DNA of 8,655 nucleotides. Source: CAWHOW01 sp050013795 (GTDB taxonomy: Bacteria; Bacteroidota; Bacteroidia; Bacteroidales; CG2-30-32-10). The notes under the pieces are model-generated. The model was not told the origin of the DNA. It did not search any database and saw nothing but the letters and a program-made list of their open reading frames with translations. Shown one piece after another: positions 1 through 6,876 of this stretch. The stretch spans positions 1-8,655 of the forward strand of contig JBEKEO010000132.1 of assembly GCA_050013795.1 (NCBI GenBank), given 5' to 3'. The stretch's first letter is position 1; each line of letters begins with the position of its first letter. Position numbers and translations under genes: made by a program.

Positions 1-801
1 TGCCCATTTATCATCGGGTAATGGCATAATGCCAATATCTATTTCTGAAAGATCGCCAATCTCAGCATTATAGCTCCATGGTACACCATTGATACCCAAT
101 TCTATATTCCGATAAGCCGGATAACCAATCAGTTTAAAATAAACCTTATTACCGAATTTCTGTTTTATGTTTTTTAAAAAGTTTTCTGACATCCTGAAAT
201 GCTTGATAGTGGTATTGCTCCCCGTCCATCCAATGCAAATCCTTTCATTTGCAGAAAAAGATTTAATCCTTTTATGATATGAGGTATCAATAGTCGTAGG
301 AATTATTTTTACATTTTTGTTAAACTTTCTGGCATAATCTGCAAGATAATTGTTTCCTGCAAAAACCATATTCGACAAACTGATTATCTGGCTGGTCTTG
401 GCGGGATTTTTCAGCCATTTCCAGTGTTTATTACCCTCTGAAACATCCATCAGCCATATAGCATCGTCAAAATCAAATACAAGCTTAGACTGCTTGCTGT
501 ATTTTTTTTCGAAATAAACGGAACGGAACATCAGCGCTTCCCTTTGCACAAATACAATATCATAATCAGAAATATGTTTCAAATCATTATGCCTGACTCT
601 GTATGATTTTCTGAGGAAGGAATATTTATGCAGATAATTACCGTGTTCGTAAATATATGAATCATCATCCGGGTTAACCAACCATGAAAAATCATAATCA
701 AATCCATTTTGTTTCAGGAAATCGAGATATTGTTCAAAGCGAAAGCGTTGACTAGGAGACCTGTTCGGGCGATGGGCTGCTACAAAAAGAATTCTTGGCA
801 T
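1..801 (-). CDS. Glycosyltransferase, GT4-like, C-terminus cut by the window edge
   Basis: Probable sugar transferase acting at the cytoplasmic face of the membrane in surface glycan assembly; donor and acceptor cannot be told. The first 267 codons are present and the frame is still open at position 1. The N-terminus MPRILFVAAHRPNRSPSQRF is a typical first beta strand and loop of a GT-B fold. RFRFEQY (19-25), VFVQREAL (83-90) and VFDFDDAIW (108-116) are what I associate with family-1-type glycosyltransferases of polysaccharide loci. IGWTGS (190-195) opens the second Rossmann domain. IDIGIMPLPDDKW near the cut is the usual approach to the nucleotide-sugar binding region, which is missing here. 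The ATG at 799-801 lies 8 bases after the purQ stop, with an A/G-rich AAAGAAAG between, so it is probably cotranscribed and perhaps translationally coupled with purQ. The fold-level call is firm; the substrate is unknown. Confidence 0.82.
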   Translation of the reverse strand, partial: MPRILFVAAHRPNRSPSQRFRFEQYLDFLKQNGFDYDFSWLVNPDDDSYIYEHGNYLHKYSFLRKSYRVRHNDLKHISDYDIVFVQREALMFRSVYFEKKYSKQSKLVFDFDDAIWLMDVSEGNKHWKWLKNPAKTSQIISLSNMVFAGNNYLADYARKFNKNVKIIPTTIDTSYHKRIKSFSANERICIGWTGSNTTIKHFRMSENFLKNIKQKFGNKVYFKLIGYPAYRNIELGINGVPWSYNAEIGDLSEIDIGIMPLPDDKWA

Positions 802-809
802 CTTTCTTT

Positions 810-1511
810 TTAAATGACCTGAATACCAAGACTTTTTAAAACAGATTCAAAAATTACTTTTCCATCCGTATTTTTTAATTCCATATCAGCAGCTCTTTCA
901 GGATGAGGCATCATGCCAAATACATTACGCATTTCATTCGTAATGCCTGCAATATTCTGTATAGAACCATTGGGATTAGAGTCTTCGGTTAATTCACCTT
1001 TTTCATTGCAATACCTGAAAAGAATTTGGTCTTGTTGAGCGAGTTTCTTTATAACCGATTCCTCGGCATAATATCTTCCTTCACCGTGAGCAATTGGAAT
1101 TTTTAATGGTCGCTGTAATTCCAATGATGAAGTAAGCAAAGAGTTTTTGGTTTGTGCCTGAATAAATATGTTTTTACAAATAAACTTCTGGTTATTGTTA
1201 TGAAGCAATACACCGGGTAATAGTCCTGCTTCGCAAAGAATTTGAAAACCATTACATATCCCCATCAGGTATCCACCTTTTTTAGCGTATTCAATCACGC
1301 TTTCCATAATAGGCGAAAACCTGGCAATTGCTCCTGACCTCAGATAATCACCAAAAGAAAAACCGCCGGGAAGAACAATAAAATCGCATTCCTGAAGGCT
1401 TTTATCCTTATGCCATAATTTCACCACTTCCTGTTTTAATATGTTTTTTAAAACATAAATAATATCATGATCACAATTAGAACCCGGAAAAATAACAACA
1501 CCAAATTTCAT
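810..1511 (-). CDS. purQ: Phosphoribosylformylglycinamidine synthase subunit PurQ (glutaminase)
   Basis: This class I glutamine amidotransferase subunit hydrolyses glutamine and passes ammonia to PurL, which turns FGAR into FGAM in step 4 of cytoplasmic IMP synthesis. At 233 residues it matches the usual stand-alone PurQ length. The N-terminal VIFPGSNCDHD is the PurQ signature. PGGFSFGDYLRSG (48-60) forms the oxyanion region, the nucleophile is Cys86 in GICNGFQ, and the catalytic pair is His203 and Glu205 in MMPHPERA. PIAHGEGRY (139-147) is also characteristic. All key residues are present. A separate PurQ implies a small PurL and a PurS encoded outside the window, rather than the fused large PurL that many Bacteroidota carry (recalled from family knowledge). 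The gene sits 43 bases after the membrane-protein gene and 8 bases before a glycosyltransferase. No Shine-Dalgarno precedes the ATG. Confidence 0.96.
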   Translation of the reverse strand: MKFGVVIFPGSNCDHDIIYVLKNILKQEVVKLWHKDKSLQECDFIVLPGGFSFGDYLRSGAIARFSPIMESVIEYAKKGGYLMGICNGFQILCEAGLLPGVLLHNNNQKFICKNIFIQAQTKNSLLTSSLELQRPLKIPIAHGEGRYYAEESVIKKLAQQDQILFRYCNEKGELTEDSNPNGSIQNIAGITNEMRNVFGMMPHPERAADMELKNTDGKVIFESVLKSLGIQVI

Positions 1512-1541
1512 AAGTATCTATTTTAATATGCGTAAAATTAT

Positions 1542-1549
1542 CAAATTTA
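1542..1549 (-). promoter_or_regulatory. Candidate Bacteroidota -7 box ahead of purQ
   Basis: Read on the minus strand these bases are TAAATTTG, an exact match to the Bacteroidota -7 consensus TAnnTTTG, ending 30 bases before the purQ ATG. No clear TTG at the -33 position is visible, and the DNA is AT-rich enough for a chance match. If real, purQ and the following glycosyltransferase could be transcribed independently of purD and the membrane-protein gene. Confidence 0.3.
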
Positions 1550-1554
1550 TTTAA

Positions 1555-2550
1555 TTATGTCCATAAACTTAATAGTCCAAATCTTCCTGCAATAAGTAAT
1601 AAAGTAAGGGAAATTAGTATTCCTTCTGCCCAAAGATGTTTCTTGGCATTGGATAAATAAAGTGTTATTAAAACAGAAGCTGAAGGAATCATCACCATGT
1701 AACTTAAAATGCCATACTTAACGCTTGGTAATAATGAAATAGAACTGATTAAAAAGAACCAGATAATAAACGATAAGAACTTTCTTATTTTAATCTGTTT
1801 TTCATTAATAGTGGTAATGAATTTAAATAATGATAAAATTAAGATTATTCCGAGAAAAGAAACTATAATAAGTGTATATAAGGAAAGATGGAAATCCTGA
1901 AAATTGATAAGTGATAATGCATTCTTATAACTTACTATTTTTGACAACAAGCAATCATTCCAGAAATAATATGTGCCGAGAAAGATGTATGGAAATATTA
2001 ATCCCAAAATGCTGATGAACCATTCTCTCCAGGAGATGATTCTGTAAATAATGAATCCAACCCAAATAAGCAGGACAAAAATAAAAGAAGGCAAGTAAAA
2101 CATTGAAGCAACCGATAAGAGCGTTCCTATATTAAACACAGTTGCATATGCTTCATGTTTTTCGTAAAGTGGCAGAAACATTCCTATCACCGTAATAATA
2201 AAAATATTGATTATTAATATTGGATTAAGTATAATGAAGTTGCTAAATAAACTTGAAATAATAACAAATATGTATGCTGCTAAATATGAATTCCTGGGGA
2301 TTAGATCATTTTCAGACAATATATTATTTAACAATAATGCCTCTGTAATTATTAAGGCTATTGTCATAAAAGCGCTTATTATTTTATATTCATGAAGCAA
2401 TGTGAAAACGAATTTATACAAAGGCGACACAGGAATTGTATCATATAGTGGAATAACATTAGTAAATGTTTTTGACCAAAGTACTAATGCAAGAATAATA
2501 AGTATGGCAAGGGAACTGATGCTGTTTGAATTAAATAATTTTGTCAGCAT
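1555..2550 (-). CDS. Polytopic membrane protein, DUF6427-like, unknown function
   Basis: A 331-residue, very hydrophobic protein with about nine or ten predicted membrane spans (roughly 11-28, 56-78, 88-108, 110-128, 140-168, 178-195, 222-243, 258-276, 282-299, 307-322). There is no cleavable signal and no soluble domain. The short N-terminus MLTKLFNSNSISS followed by a span, and the central block YLPSFIFVLLIW then IISWREWFIS, fit the Bacteroidota DUF6427 family as I remember it, a family often encoded beside purD. That name is recall, not a search result. The frame stays open 23 codons further upstream, but that extension reads through a non-coding repeat island, so I start at the ATG at 2548-2550. 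It lies between purD and purQ on the same strand. No enzymatic motif is visible and I assign no function. Confidence 0.78.
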   Translation of the reverse strand: MLTKLFNSNSISSLAILIILALVLWSKTFTNVIPLYDTIPVSPLYKFVFTLLHEYKIISAFMTIALIITEALLLNNILSENDLIPRNSYLAAYIFVIISSLFSNFIILNPILIINIFIITVIGMFLPLYEKHEAYATVFNIGTLLSVASMFYLPSFIFVLLIWVGFIIYRIISWREWFISILGLIFPYIFLGTYYFWNDCLLSKIVSYKNALSLINFQDFHLSLYTLIIVSFLGIILILSLFKFITTINEKQIKIRKFLSFIIWFFLISSISLLPSVKYGILSYMVMIPSASVLITLYLSNAKKHLWAEGILISLTLLLIAGRFGLLSLWT

Positions 2551-2559
2551 GATTAAAAT

Positions 2560-2759
2560 TATAATGTGATGTGATGCGGAAAACAAATTAACCACAAAGA
2601 ACACAAAGAAAGTATACACAGAGAACGCAGAGAAGATAATTTCTTTGTGACCTTTGCGAATTGCATAGCACTCATGAGCACCATTTGAATAAAAAATTAT
2701 GCGAATAAAAACTTTGCGCCCTTTGCGGTAAAAATATTTTTACGTGACATCTAATTATA
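2560..2759. repeat. CTTTGYG repeat island A with nested inverted arms (purD / membrane-protein gap)
   Basis: Six exact CTTTGYG or CRCAAAG heptamers occur, in pairs 9 bases apart: plus-strand starts at 2593 and 2602, 2643 and 2652, 2712 and 2721. Degenerate CACAGAG and CGCAGAG copies lie at 2617-2632. The pair at 2591-2608 is inverted relative to the other two pairs. In minus-strand RNA, 2729-2712 and 2608-2591 pair over 18 positions with four G-U wobbles and no mismatch, and 2658-2643 competes for the same 3' arm (15 of 16). An outer, AT-rich pair of arms at 2560-2572 and 2747-2759 matches at 11 of 13 positions and overlaps the purD stop codon; that outer pair may be chance. No T-run follows, so this is not an ordinary intrinsic terminator. 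Confidence 0.7.
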
Positions 2760-4041
2760 AATAGGAAAACAAATCACAACCAATATCTTTTCTGCAATAT
2801 TTCCCCTCGTATTGAATTTTCTCTGCGTTTGAATATGACCTCTGCAAGGCTTGTTTCATTTGCTTGTCAAGCGAAGTAACTGCCATGACCCTTCCTCCAT
2901 TTGTTAAGGTATTTCCATTAACACCTGCAGTGGTTCCTGCATGAAAAATCAAACTGCCTTGAATATTTTCTATGCCTTCAATGATTTTCCCTTTTTCAAA
3001 ATATCCCGGGTAGCCTTGAGAGACAAGTATTACAGTAGTTGCAGTTCTTTCATCTGTTTCTATGTCAATTGTATCAAGTTTTTCATCTGCAATTGCAATT
3101 AGCATATCCAGCAGGTCTGTTTTTATCCGCGGGATAGCAACTTCGCTTTCAGGATCACCCATTCTGACATTATATTCTATAACGAAAGGCTCTCCATCCA
3201 CATTCATTAAACCAATAAAAATAAAACCTTTATAATCTATGTGTTCATCTTGTAATCCTTTAATGGTAGGTTTTATTATTCTCTCTTCAATTTTTTTAAT
3301 AAATGCTTTATCTGCAAAAGGAACAGGTGATACAGCCCCCATACCTCCAGTATTTGGACCAGTATCTCCTTCTCCAATCCTTTTATAATCTTTTGCTTCA
3401 GGAAGAATTTTGAATGATTGCCCGTCAGTTACTACAAAAATGGAAAGTTCAATTCCTTTTAGGAACTGTTCAATAACAACCTTTTTGCTTGCGTCGCCAA
3501 AGCGGAGGTTTTTAAGCATTCCTTCCAACTCCTTTTCTGCCTGCGATATTTCATCGCAAATAATAACTCCTTTTCCGGCAGCAAGTCCGTCGGCTTTCAG
3601 CACATAAGGCGGTTCAATGGTATGTAGATATTCTATTGCCTGTTGAAAATTATCAGATGAGAAAGTGTTGTATTGTGCTGTCGGAATATTATTACGTTTC
3701 ATGAATGCTTTTGCAAAATCCTTGCTTCCTTCAAGCATTGCTCCAAGCTTTGACGGACCAATAATTTTTACATTCTTTATGTCATTATCTTCACTAAAGA
3801 AATCTACGATTCCTTTTACCAGAGGATCTTCCGGTCCTACCATTACCAGATCAATGTTGTTTGAAATAACAAAATTCTTTATTCCATCAAAATCAATTGG
3901 TGATAACTTAACATTTTCGCCACATAATACTGTTCCGGCATTTCCCGGTGCAATCCATAATTTATCCAGTTTCGGGCTTTGTTTCAATTTCCATGCAAAT
4001 GCATGTTCACGTCCACCGGAGCCAAGTAAAAGCACATTCAT
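2755..4041 (-). CDS. purD: Phosphoribosylamine--glycine ligase (GAR synthetase)
   Basis: Joins phosphoribosylamine and glycine using ATP to make GAR, step 2 of cytoplasmic IMP synthesis. At 428 residues it is full length for the family. In order: an N-terminal domain opening with MNVLLLGSGGREHA (1-14) and containing GPEDPL (69-74); an ATP-grasp core with KADGLAAGKGV (149-159) for nucleotide binding and TGPNTGGMGAVSP (227-239); the family signature EYNVRMGDPE (289-298), which carries metal and phosphate ligands; and a C-terminal domain with NGGRVMAV and a closing YCRKDIG (415-421). Nothing essential is missing. It is the first gene of the leftward run and is divergent from the sugar aminotransferase. 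The ATG at 4039-4041 gives the canonical N-terminus and has no Shine-Dalgarno, as is usual in Bacteroidota. No purine riboswitch is recognisable upstream. Confidence 0.97.
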   Translation of the reverse strand: MNVLLLGSGGREHAFAWKLKQSPKLDKLWIAPGNAGTVLCGENVKLSPIDFDGIKNFVISNNIDLVMVGPEDPLVKGIVDFFSEDNDIKNVKIIGPSKLGAMLEGSKDFAKAFMKRNNIPTAQYNTFSSDNFQQAIEYLHTIEPPYVLKADGLAAGKGVIICDEISQAEKELEGMLKNLRFGDASKKVVIEQFLKGIELSIFVVTDGQSFKILPEAKDYKRIGEGDTGPNTGGMGAVSPVPFADKAFIKKIEERIIKPTIKGLQDEHIDYKGFIFIGLMNVDGEPFVIEYNVRMGDPESEVAIPRIKTDLLDMLIAIADEKLDTIDIETDERTATTVILVSQGYPGYFEKGKIIEGIENIQGSLIFHAGTTAGVNGNTLTNGGRVMAVTSLDKQMKQALQRSYSNAEKIQYEGKYCRKDIGCDLFSYL

Positions 4042-4061
4042 AATTAATACTTTTAGAAAAG

Positions 4062-4069
4062 CAAAGTAA
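4062..4069 (-). promoter_or_regulatory. Weak candidate -7 box ahead of purD
   Basis: On the minus strand this reads TTACTTTG, one base off the Bacteroidota TAnnTTTG -7 element, ending 20 bases before the purD ATG. A -33 element is not convincing. It is listed because purD heads the leftward gene run and needs a promoter in this gap. Confidence 0.22.
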
Positions 4070-4153
4070 CAAAAAAGTAAAAGACACTTTATTTACATTC
4101 CGGTTAAGTTTTAAACAAATTATCCCACATTTCTATGAAATAAATATATTTGT

Positions 4154-4296
4154 ATTGTATTGTTTTTCAAACGTCGTTCTTTGTGTGCTTTATGATGTTT
4201 TCTTTGTGCTCTTTGTGGTTATCTTTTCTTTTACCACAGAGTACACAAAGGACTGCACAGAGGCTCACAAAAATTAAAACATGAAGACAATTCAAT
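4154..4296. repeat. CTTTGYG repeat island B with central hairpin (purD / aminotransferase gap)
   Basis: Left half: CTTTGTG at 4179, 4202 and 4211, with CTTTATG at 4188. Right half, inverted: CACAGAG at 4235, CACAAAG at 4244, CACAGAG at 4256 and CACAAAA at 4266. Spacing is 9 to 14 bases. Positions 4202-4219 and 4233-4250 pair at 15 of 18 bases around a 13-base loop. Outside these, 4154-4169 and 4282-4296 form a looser inverted pair of about 13 matches. The island fills most of the 284-base divergent gap and ends 29 bases before the aminotransferase ATG. The T-stretch inside the loop is not placed as in an intrinsic terminator. Confidence 0.68.
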
Positions 4297-4325
4297 CTGT
4301 TTAAATCTTTATAAAATTGCATTCA

Positions 4326-5465
4326 ATGATACCATTTAATATACCATTGCTGACGGGAGAAGAAATTAAATTTATCAGGCATGTCAATGCCTGTAATAAA
4401 TTTTCCGGCGAAGGGAGTTTCAATATTAAATGCAGTGAATTTATTAAACAGGAATTGCAATGCAGGGAGGTTTTCCTGACCCCTTCCGGCACTCATGCGC
4501 TTGAAATGGCTGCCATCCTTGCCGATATTAAAACCGGCGATGAAGTAATTATGCCTTCGTTTACCTTTCCTTCCTCGGCTAATGCTTTTGCTTTAAGAGG
4601 AGCTAAAATTGTTTTCGTTGATATTAATCCCGCCACGATGAATATTGATGAAAACCTTATTGAGAATGCAATTTCTGAAAAGACTAAGGCAATATTGGTT
4701 GTCCATTATGGCAGCGTTGCCTGCAAAATGGATAAGATTGTTGAAATATCGCGCAAGCATGAGCTGGTATTAATTGAAGATGCCGCACAGGCATATAAAG
4801 CAAAGTACAAAGATAAATTCCTTGGAACCATTGGAGATATAGGATGCATTAGTTTTCATGAAACAAAAAACATACACTGCGGCGAAGGCGGCGCTATACT
4901 GATTAATAATGCCGCACTTACCGAAAGGGCTGAAATTATCAGGGAGAAAGGCACTAACAGGAATAAGTTTTACAGGGGAGAAGTGGATAAATATACATGG
5001 ATTGATATTGGTTCTTCTTTTTTGCTTTCCGAATTAAATGCTGCTTTTCTTTATGCTCAGCTTATTAATGCTGATATAGCAAATAACAGGAGAAGAAATA
5101 TTTTCCAACAGTATGAGAATAATTTAACTGAACTTGTTAATACAAATAAAATAGAACTTGCCCAAATAAACGCATCATGCCAGCCTAACGGACATTTGTT
5201 TTATTTGAAAGCAAAAGATATTAGCGAAAGGGGCAAACTGATAAAATACCTTAAAAATAATTCTATACAAACATGTTTCCATTATGTCCCGTTACATTCT
5301 TCGCCTGCGGGGAAAAGTTTTGGAATTTTCCATAAAGAAGATAAATACACTACTGCCGAAAGCGAACGGCTGTTGAGGTTGCCTGTGTTCTTTAAACTGA
5401 AGGATAAGGAAGTGGATAAAATTACAGATGCAATTAAGAGGTTTTACTTCAATATACCATCCTAA
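4326..5465 (+). CDS. wecE: dTDP-4-amino-4,6-dideoxygalactose transaminase, RffA/WecE type
   Basis: A PLP-dependent DegT/DnrJ/EryC1-fold sugar aminotransferase expected to transfer the amino group of glutamate to dTDP-4-keto-6-deoxyglucose, giving dTDP-4-amino-4,6-dideoxygalactose for surface polysaccharide. At 379 residues it parallels E. coli RffA closely as I recall it: MIPFNIPLLTGEE start, LTPSGTHALEMAA (51-63), GDEVIMPSFTFPSSANAF (71-88), EDAAQ (151-155) with Asp152 for the PLP ring nitrogen, SFHETKN with Schiff-base Lys181 (same number as in E. coli), REKGTNRNKFYRGEVDKYTW (206-225), HYVPLHSSPAG (319-329) and TTAESERLLRLP (342-353). The frame could also open at a TTG three codons upstream, but the ATG gives the family's usual N-terminus. 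Enterobacteria use this enzyme for enterobacterial common antigen; here no other such genes are visible, so an O-antigen or capsule role is more likely. The family is certain; the product stereochemistry is inferred. Confidence 0.9.
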   Translation: MIPFNIPLLTGEEIKFIRHVNACNKFSGEGSFNIKCSEFIKQELQCREVFLTPSGTHALEMAAILADIKTGDEVIMPSFTFPSSANAFALRGAKIVFVDINPATMNIDENLIENAISEKTKAILVVHYGSVACKMDKIVEISRKHELVLIEDAAQAYKAKYKDKFLGTIGDIGCISFHETKNIHCGEGGAILINNAALTERAEIIREKGTNRNKFYRGEVDKYTWIDIGSSFLLSELNAAFLYAQLINADIANNRRRNIFQQYENNLTELVNTNKIELAQINASCQPNGHLFYLKAKDISERGKLIKYLKNNSIQTCFHYVPLHSSPAGKSFGIFHKEDKYTTAESERLLRLPVFFKLKDKEVDKITDAIKRFYFNIPS

Positions 5466-5470
5466 AACAA

Positions 5471-5540
5471 CTCAGGGTGACATTGCTCGGCTGTACTCGA
5501 TACATCCACCAGCCGACGGACTACCCGTACTAACAATTGC
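5471..5540. other. GC-rich block of unknown origin between convergent genes
   Basis: This 70-base block is about 54 percent G+C (38 of 70) inside strongly AT-rich DNA. It contains a 7-base inverted pair, TCGGCTG at 5487-5493 and CAGCCGA at 5510-5516, with a 16-base loop and no T-run after it. One plus-strand frame stays open from about 5470 through QGDIARLYSIHPPADGLPV to a stop just beyond 5550, with no start codon of its own. It may be a dispersed repeat, a gene scrap or a factor-dependent termination region; nothing here decides which. The rest of the 5466-5590 gap shows only a 10-base palindrome at 5556-5565. Confidence 0.4.
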
Positions 5541-5590
5541 TTTGTATTTGAAATAATTCATGAATCATTCAGGCTATAAACTTTTCAGCT

Positions 5591-6808
5591 TTATAAATTA
5601 ATTTGTTTATACACAAAGTCGTATTTTTCAACTCCATCATTAAGCGAAAAGTATTTTATTGCAGCGTTTCTAATATTATTGCTATCTGTTTGCTGCGGAA
5701 GAATGATTTTTTCTATTATTCTGTTATATTCTTCATGGCTAAATTCATTAATAATAAAACCATTGTTTGAGAGAATGCTATCCACATCACCTATTCCTTT
5801 GTTGCAGATAATAGGTATGCCCATTCCCATCACTTCTCCCATTTTTGTTGGCGAAGAAGCTTTTTTTGAAAACACAGGCTTAATAAAGAATATTGAAACC
5901 CGGGATAACGAAAGCAAAACAGGCACTTCATCCCGCGCTGCTTTTTGAATAATAATTCTATCAGGGGGGATTCCTTTTAACGCTGCATCCTTCAATATTC
6001 GCAATGCTGGTTCGGGTGTTATGAAAAGGAATTTGGATTGATCATTTTTTGATAAAAGAAGCTTAAAGAAATCAAGCATTTCATCAAGCATATACCACGT
6101 ACCTATTGACCCCAGATAAGATAATACAAAATCAGTATTATCTATTGCAAGTTTTTTTCTCCAATCTTCTCTTATGTTTTTATCTATTGTATCCCTGTTG
6201 AATAATTCAAGGTCGGCACAACATGGGATTACCTGAATGGGAATAGGGTAAACTGATAATTTCCACGAGGTAATTTCTTCTTTAGCTTTTTCAGTTAAGG
6301 TAATGACATAATCAGCATTTAAAAGAAATTGCCTTTCTTTCTTTTTAAAGTATTTATAAATTAAACGATATACAGGATTCTTTAAGTTCCATAAATTTCC
6401 TTCAACTCTTTCATCAGCCCCAAACCCGCGCATGTCAAAAATGAATTTAGTCCCAAATTGTTTCTTCATCAGCAATCCTGCAATGGATGATATGTAACTC
6501 CGGCAGTGAACAATATCAATATTATTTTCCTTTATTATTAGCCTGGCTGTTTTTTTTATTCTTCTCAAATCAGCCAGTGTTGAAAGAACAGGGGGGGTGG
6601 ATGTATAATGCAAAGGATGCCATTCAATTTTTGCCTCGTTTAGTTGAGAATGTATATCCTGGAATTCCTTTGAATCGAATGTGTATTTTTCGCAACTGAT
6701 AAGATGAAAAGTATGCCCTTTCGCAGAAAGACCTTTAAGATAAGGAATCACCTGCGATTGCCCAAGGGGATCGGTCATCCCATCGTATGAAATATATAGA
6801 ATGTTCAA
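5591..6808 (-). CDS. Glycosyltransferase, GT4-like
   Basis: Probable retaining GT-B glycosyltransferase of surface-glycan synthesis, 405 residues and full length. The N-terminal domain opens with ILYISYDGMTDPLGQSQVIP (3-22), where DPLGQSQ is the glycine loop that contacts the acceptor or donor. IVHCRSY (99-105) and FIFDMRGFGADE (122-133) are typical of the family. The linker passes through VIPCCADLELF (193-203). The second Rossmann domain begins around VLSYLGSIGTWY (228-239) and carries the donor-site segment ASSPTKMGEVMGMGIPII (317-334), with Glu325 in the position expected for this family. The start is TTG: no ATG lies between it and the upstream stop, and the next ATG at codon 11 would delete the first strand. 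A C7 run (minus strand, 6597-6591) and an A8 run (6557-6550) fall within 48 bases early in the gene. It converges on the sugar aminotransferase. Donor and linkage are unknown. Confidence 0.87.
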   Translation of the reverse strand: MNILYISYDGMTDPLGQSQVIPYLKGLSAKGHTFHLISCEKYTFDSKEFQDIHSQLNEAKIEWHPLHYTSTPPVLSTLADLRRIKKTARLIIKENNIDIVHCRSYISSIAGLLMKKQFGTKFIFDMRGFGADERVEGNLWNLKNPVYRLIYKYFKKKERQFLLNADYVITLTEKAKEEITSWKLSVYPIPIQVIPCCADLELFNRDTIDKNIREDWRKKLAIDNTDFVLSYLGSIGTWYMLDEMLDFFKLLLSKNDQSKFLFITPEPALRILKDAALKGIPPDRIIIQKAARDEVPVLLSLSRVSIFFIKPVFSKKASSPTKMGEVMGMGIPIICNKGIGDVDSILSNNGFIINEFSHEEYNRIIEKIILPQQTDSNNIRNAAIKYFSLNDGVEKYDFVYKQINL

Positions 6809-6876
6809 AATTCGTTTTTGTAAAAATAGGAAAGAATTTTCAATTCAGGTTATAGTATTAAATAGTAAATTATTAA

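Noticed and set aside
1709..2395. Plus-strand open frames of 62 and 63 codons opposite the membrane-protein gene
   Set aside because: Lysine- and isoleucine-rich shadows of an AT-rich membrane gene with no recognisable features.
2551..2619. A 23-codon N-terminal extension of the membrane protein, starting at an ATG at 2617-2619
   Set aside because: It is translated from repeat island A DNA and gives a Phe/Val-rich string; the internal ATG at 2548-2550 gives the compact N-terminus expected for the family.
3410..3607. 65-codon plus-strand open frame opposite purD
   Set aside because: Antisense shadow of an intact, conserved gene.
3665..4069. 134-codon plus-strand open frame antisense to purD
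   Set aside because: purD is intact on the other strand; the frame mirrors its codon pattern and shows no family motif.
4042..4153. Purine riboswitch upstream of purD
   Set aside because: No conserved purine-aptamer loops or three-way-junction pattern could be seen; the stretch is plain AT-rich DNA.
4202..4250. Island B hairpin as a rho-independent terminator
   Set aside because: The stem is AT/GT-rich, no T-run follows either arm directly, and it lies between divergent genes where no transcript needs to end.
4281..4304. Seven-codon frame MKTIQSV ahead of the aminotransferase, as a leader peptide
   Set aside because: No codon run typical of attenuation and no terminator hairpin with T-run downstream; short frames like this are expected by chance.
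4317..4325. TTG start three codons before the sugar aminotransferase ATG
   Set aside because: The ATG at 4326 gives MIPFN, the usual RffA N-terminus, and places the PLP lysine at the E. coli number 181.
4301..4492. 63-codon minus-strand open frame opposite the aminotransferase start
   Set aside because: Antisense to a highly conserved coding segment; no motif.
5466..5590. Bidirectional intrinsic terminator between the convergent genes
   Set aside because: Only a 7-base stem with a 16-base loop and a short AT palindrome are present; neither is followed by a T-run.
5679..6699. Plus-strand open frames of 89 and 70 codons opposite the glycosyltransferase
   Set aside because: The glycosyltransferase is full length with family motifs on the minus strand; these are its shadows.
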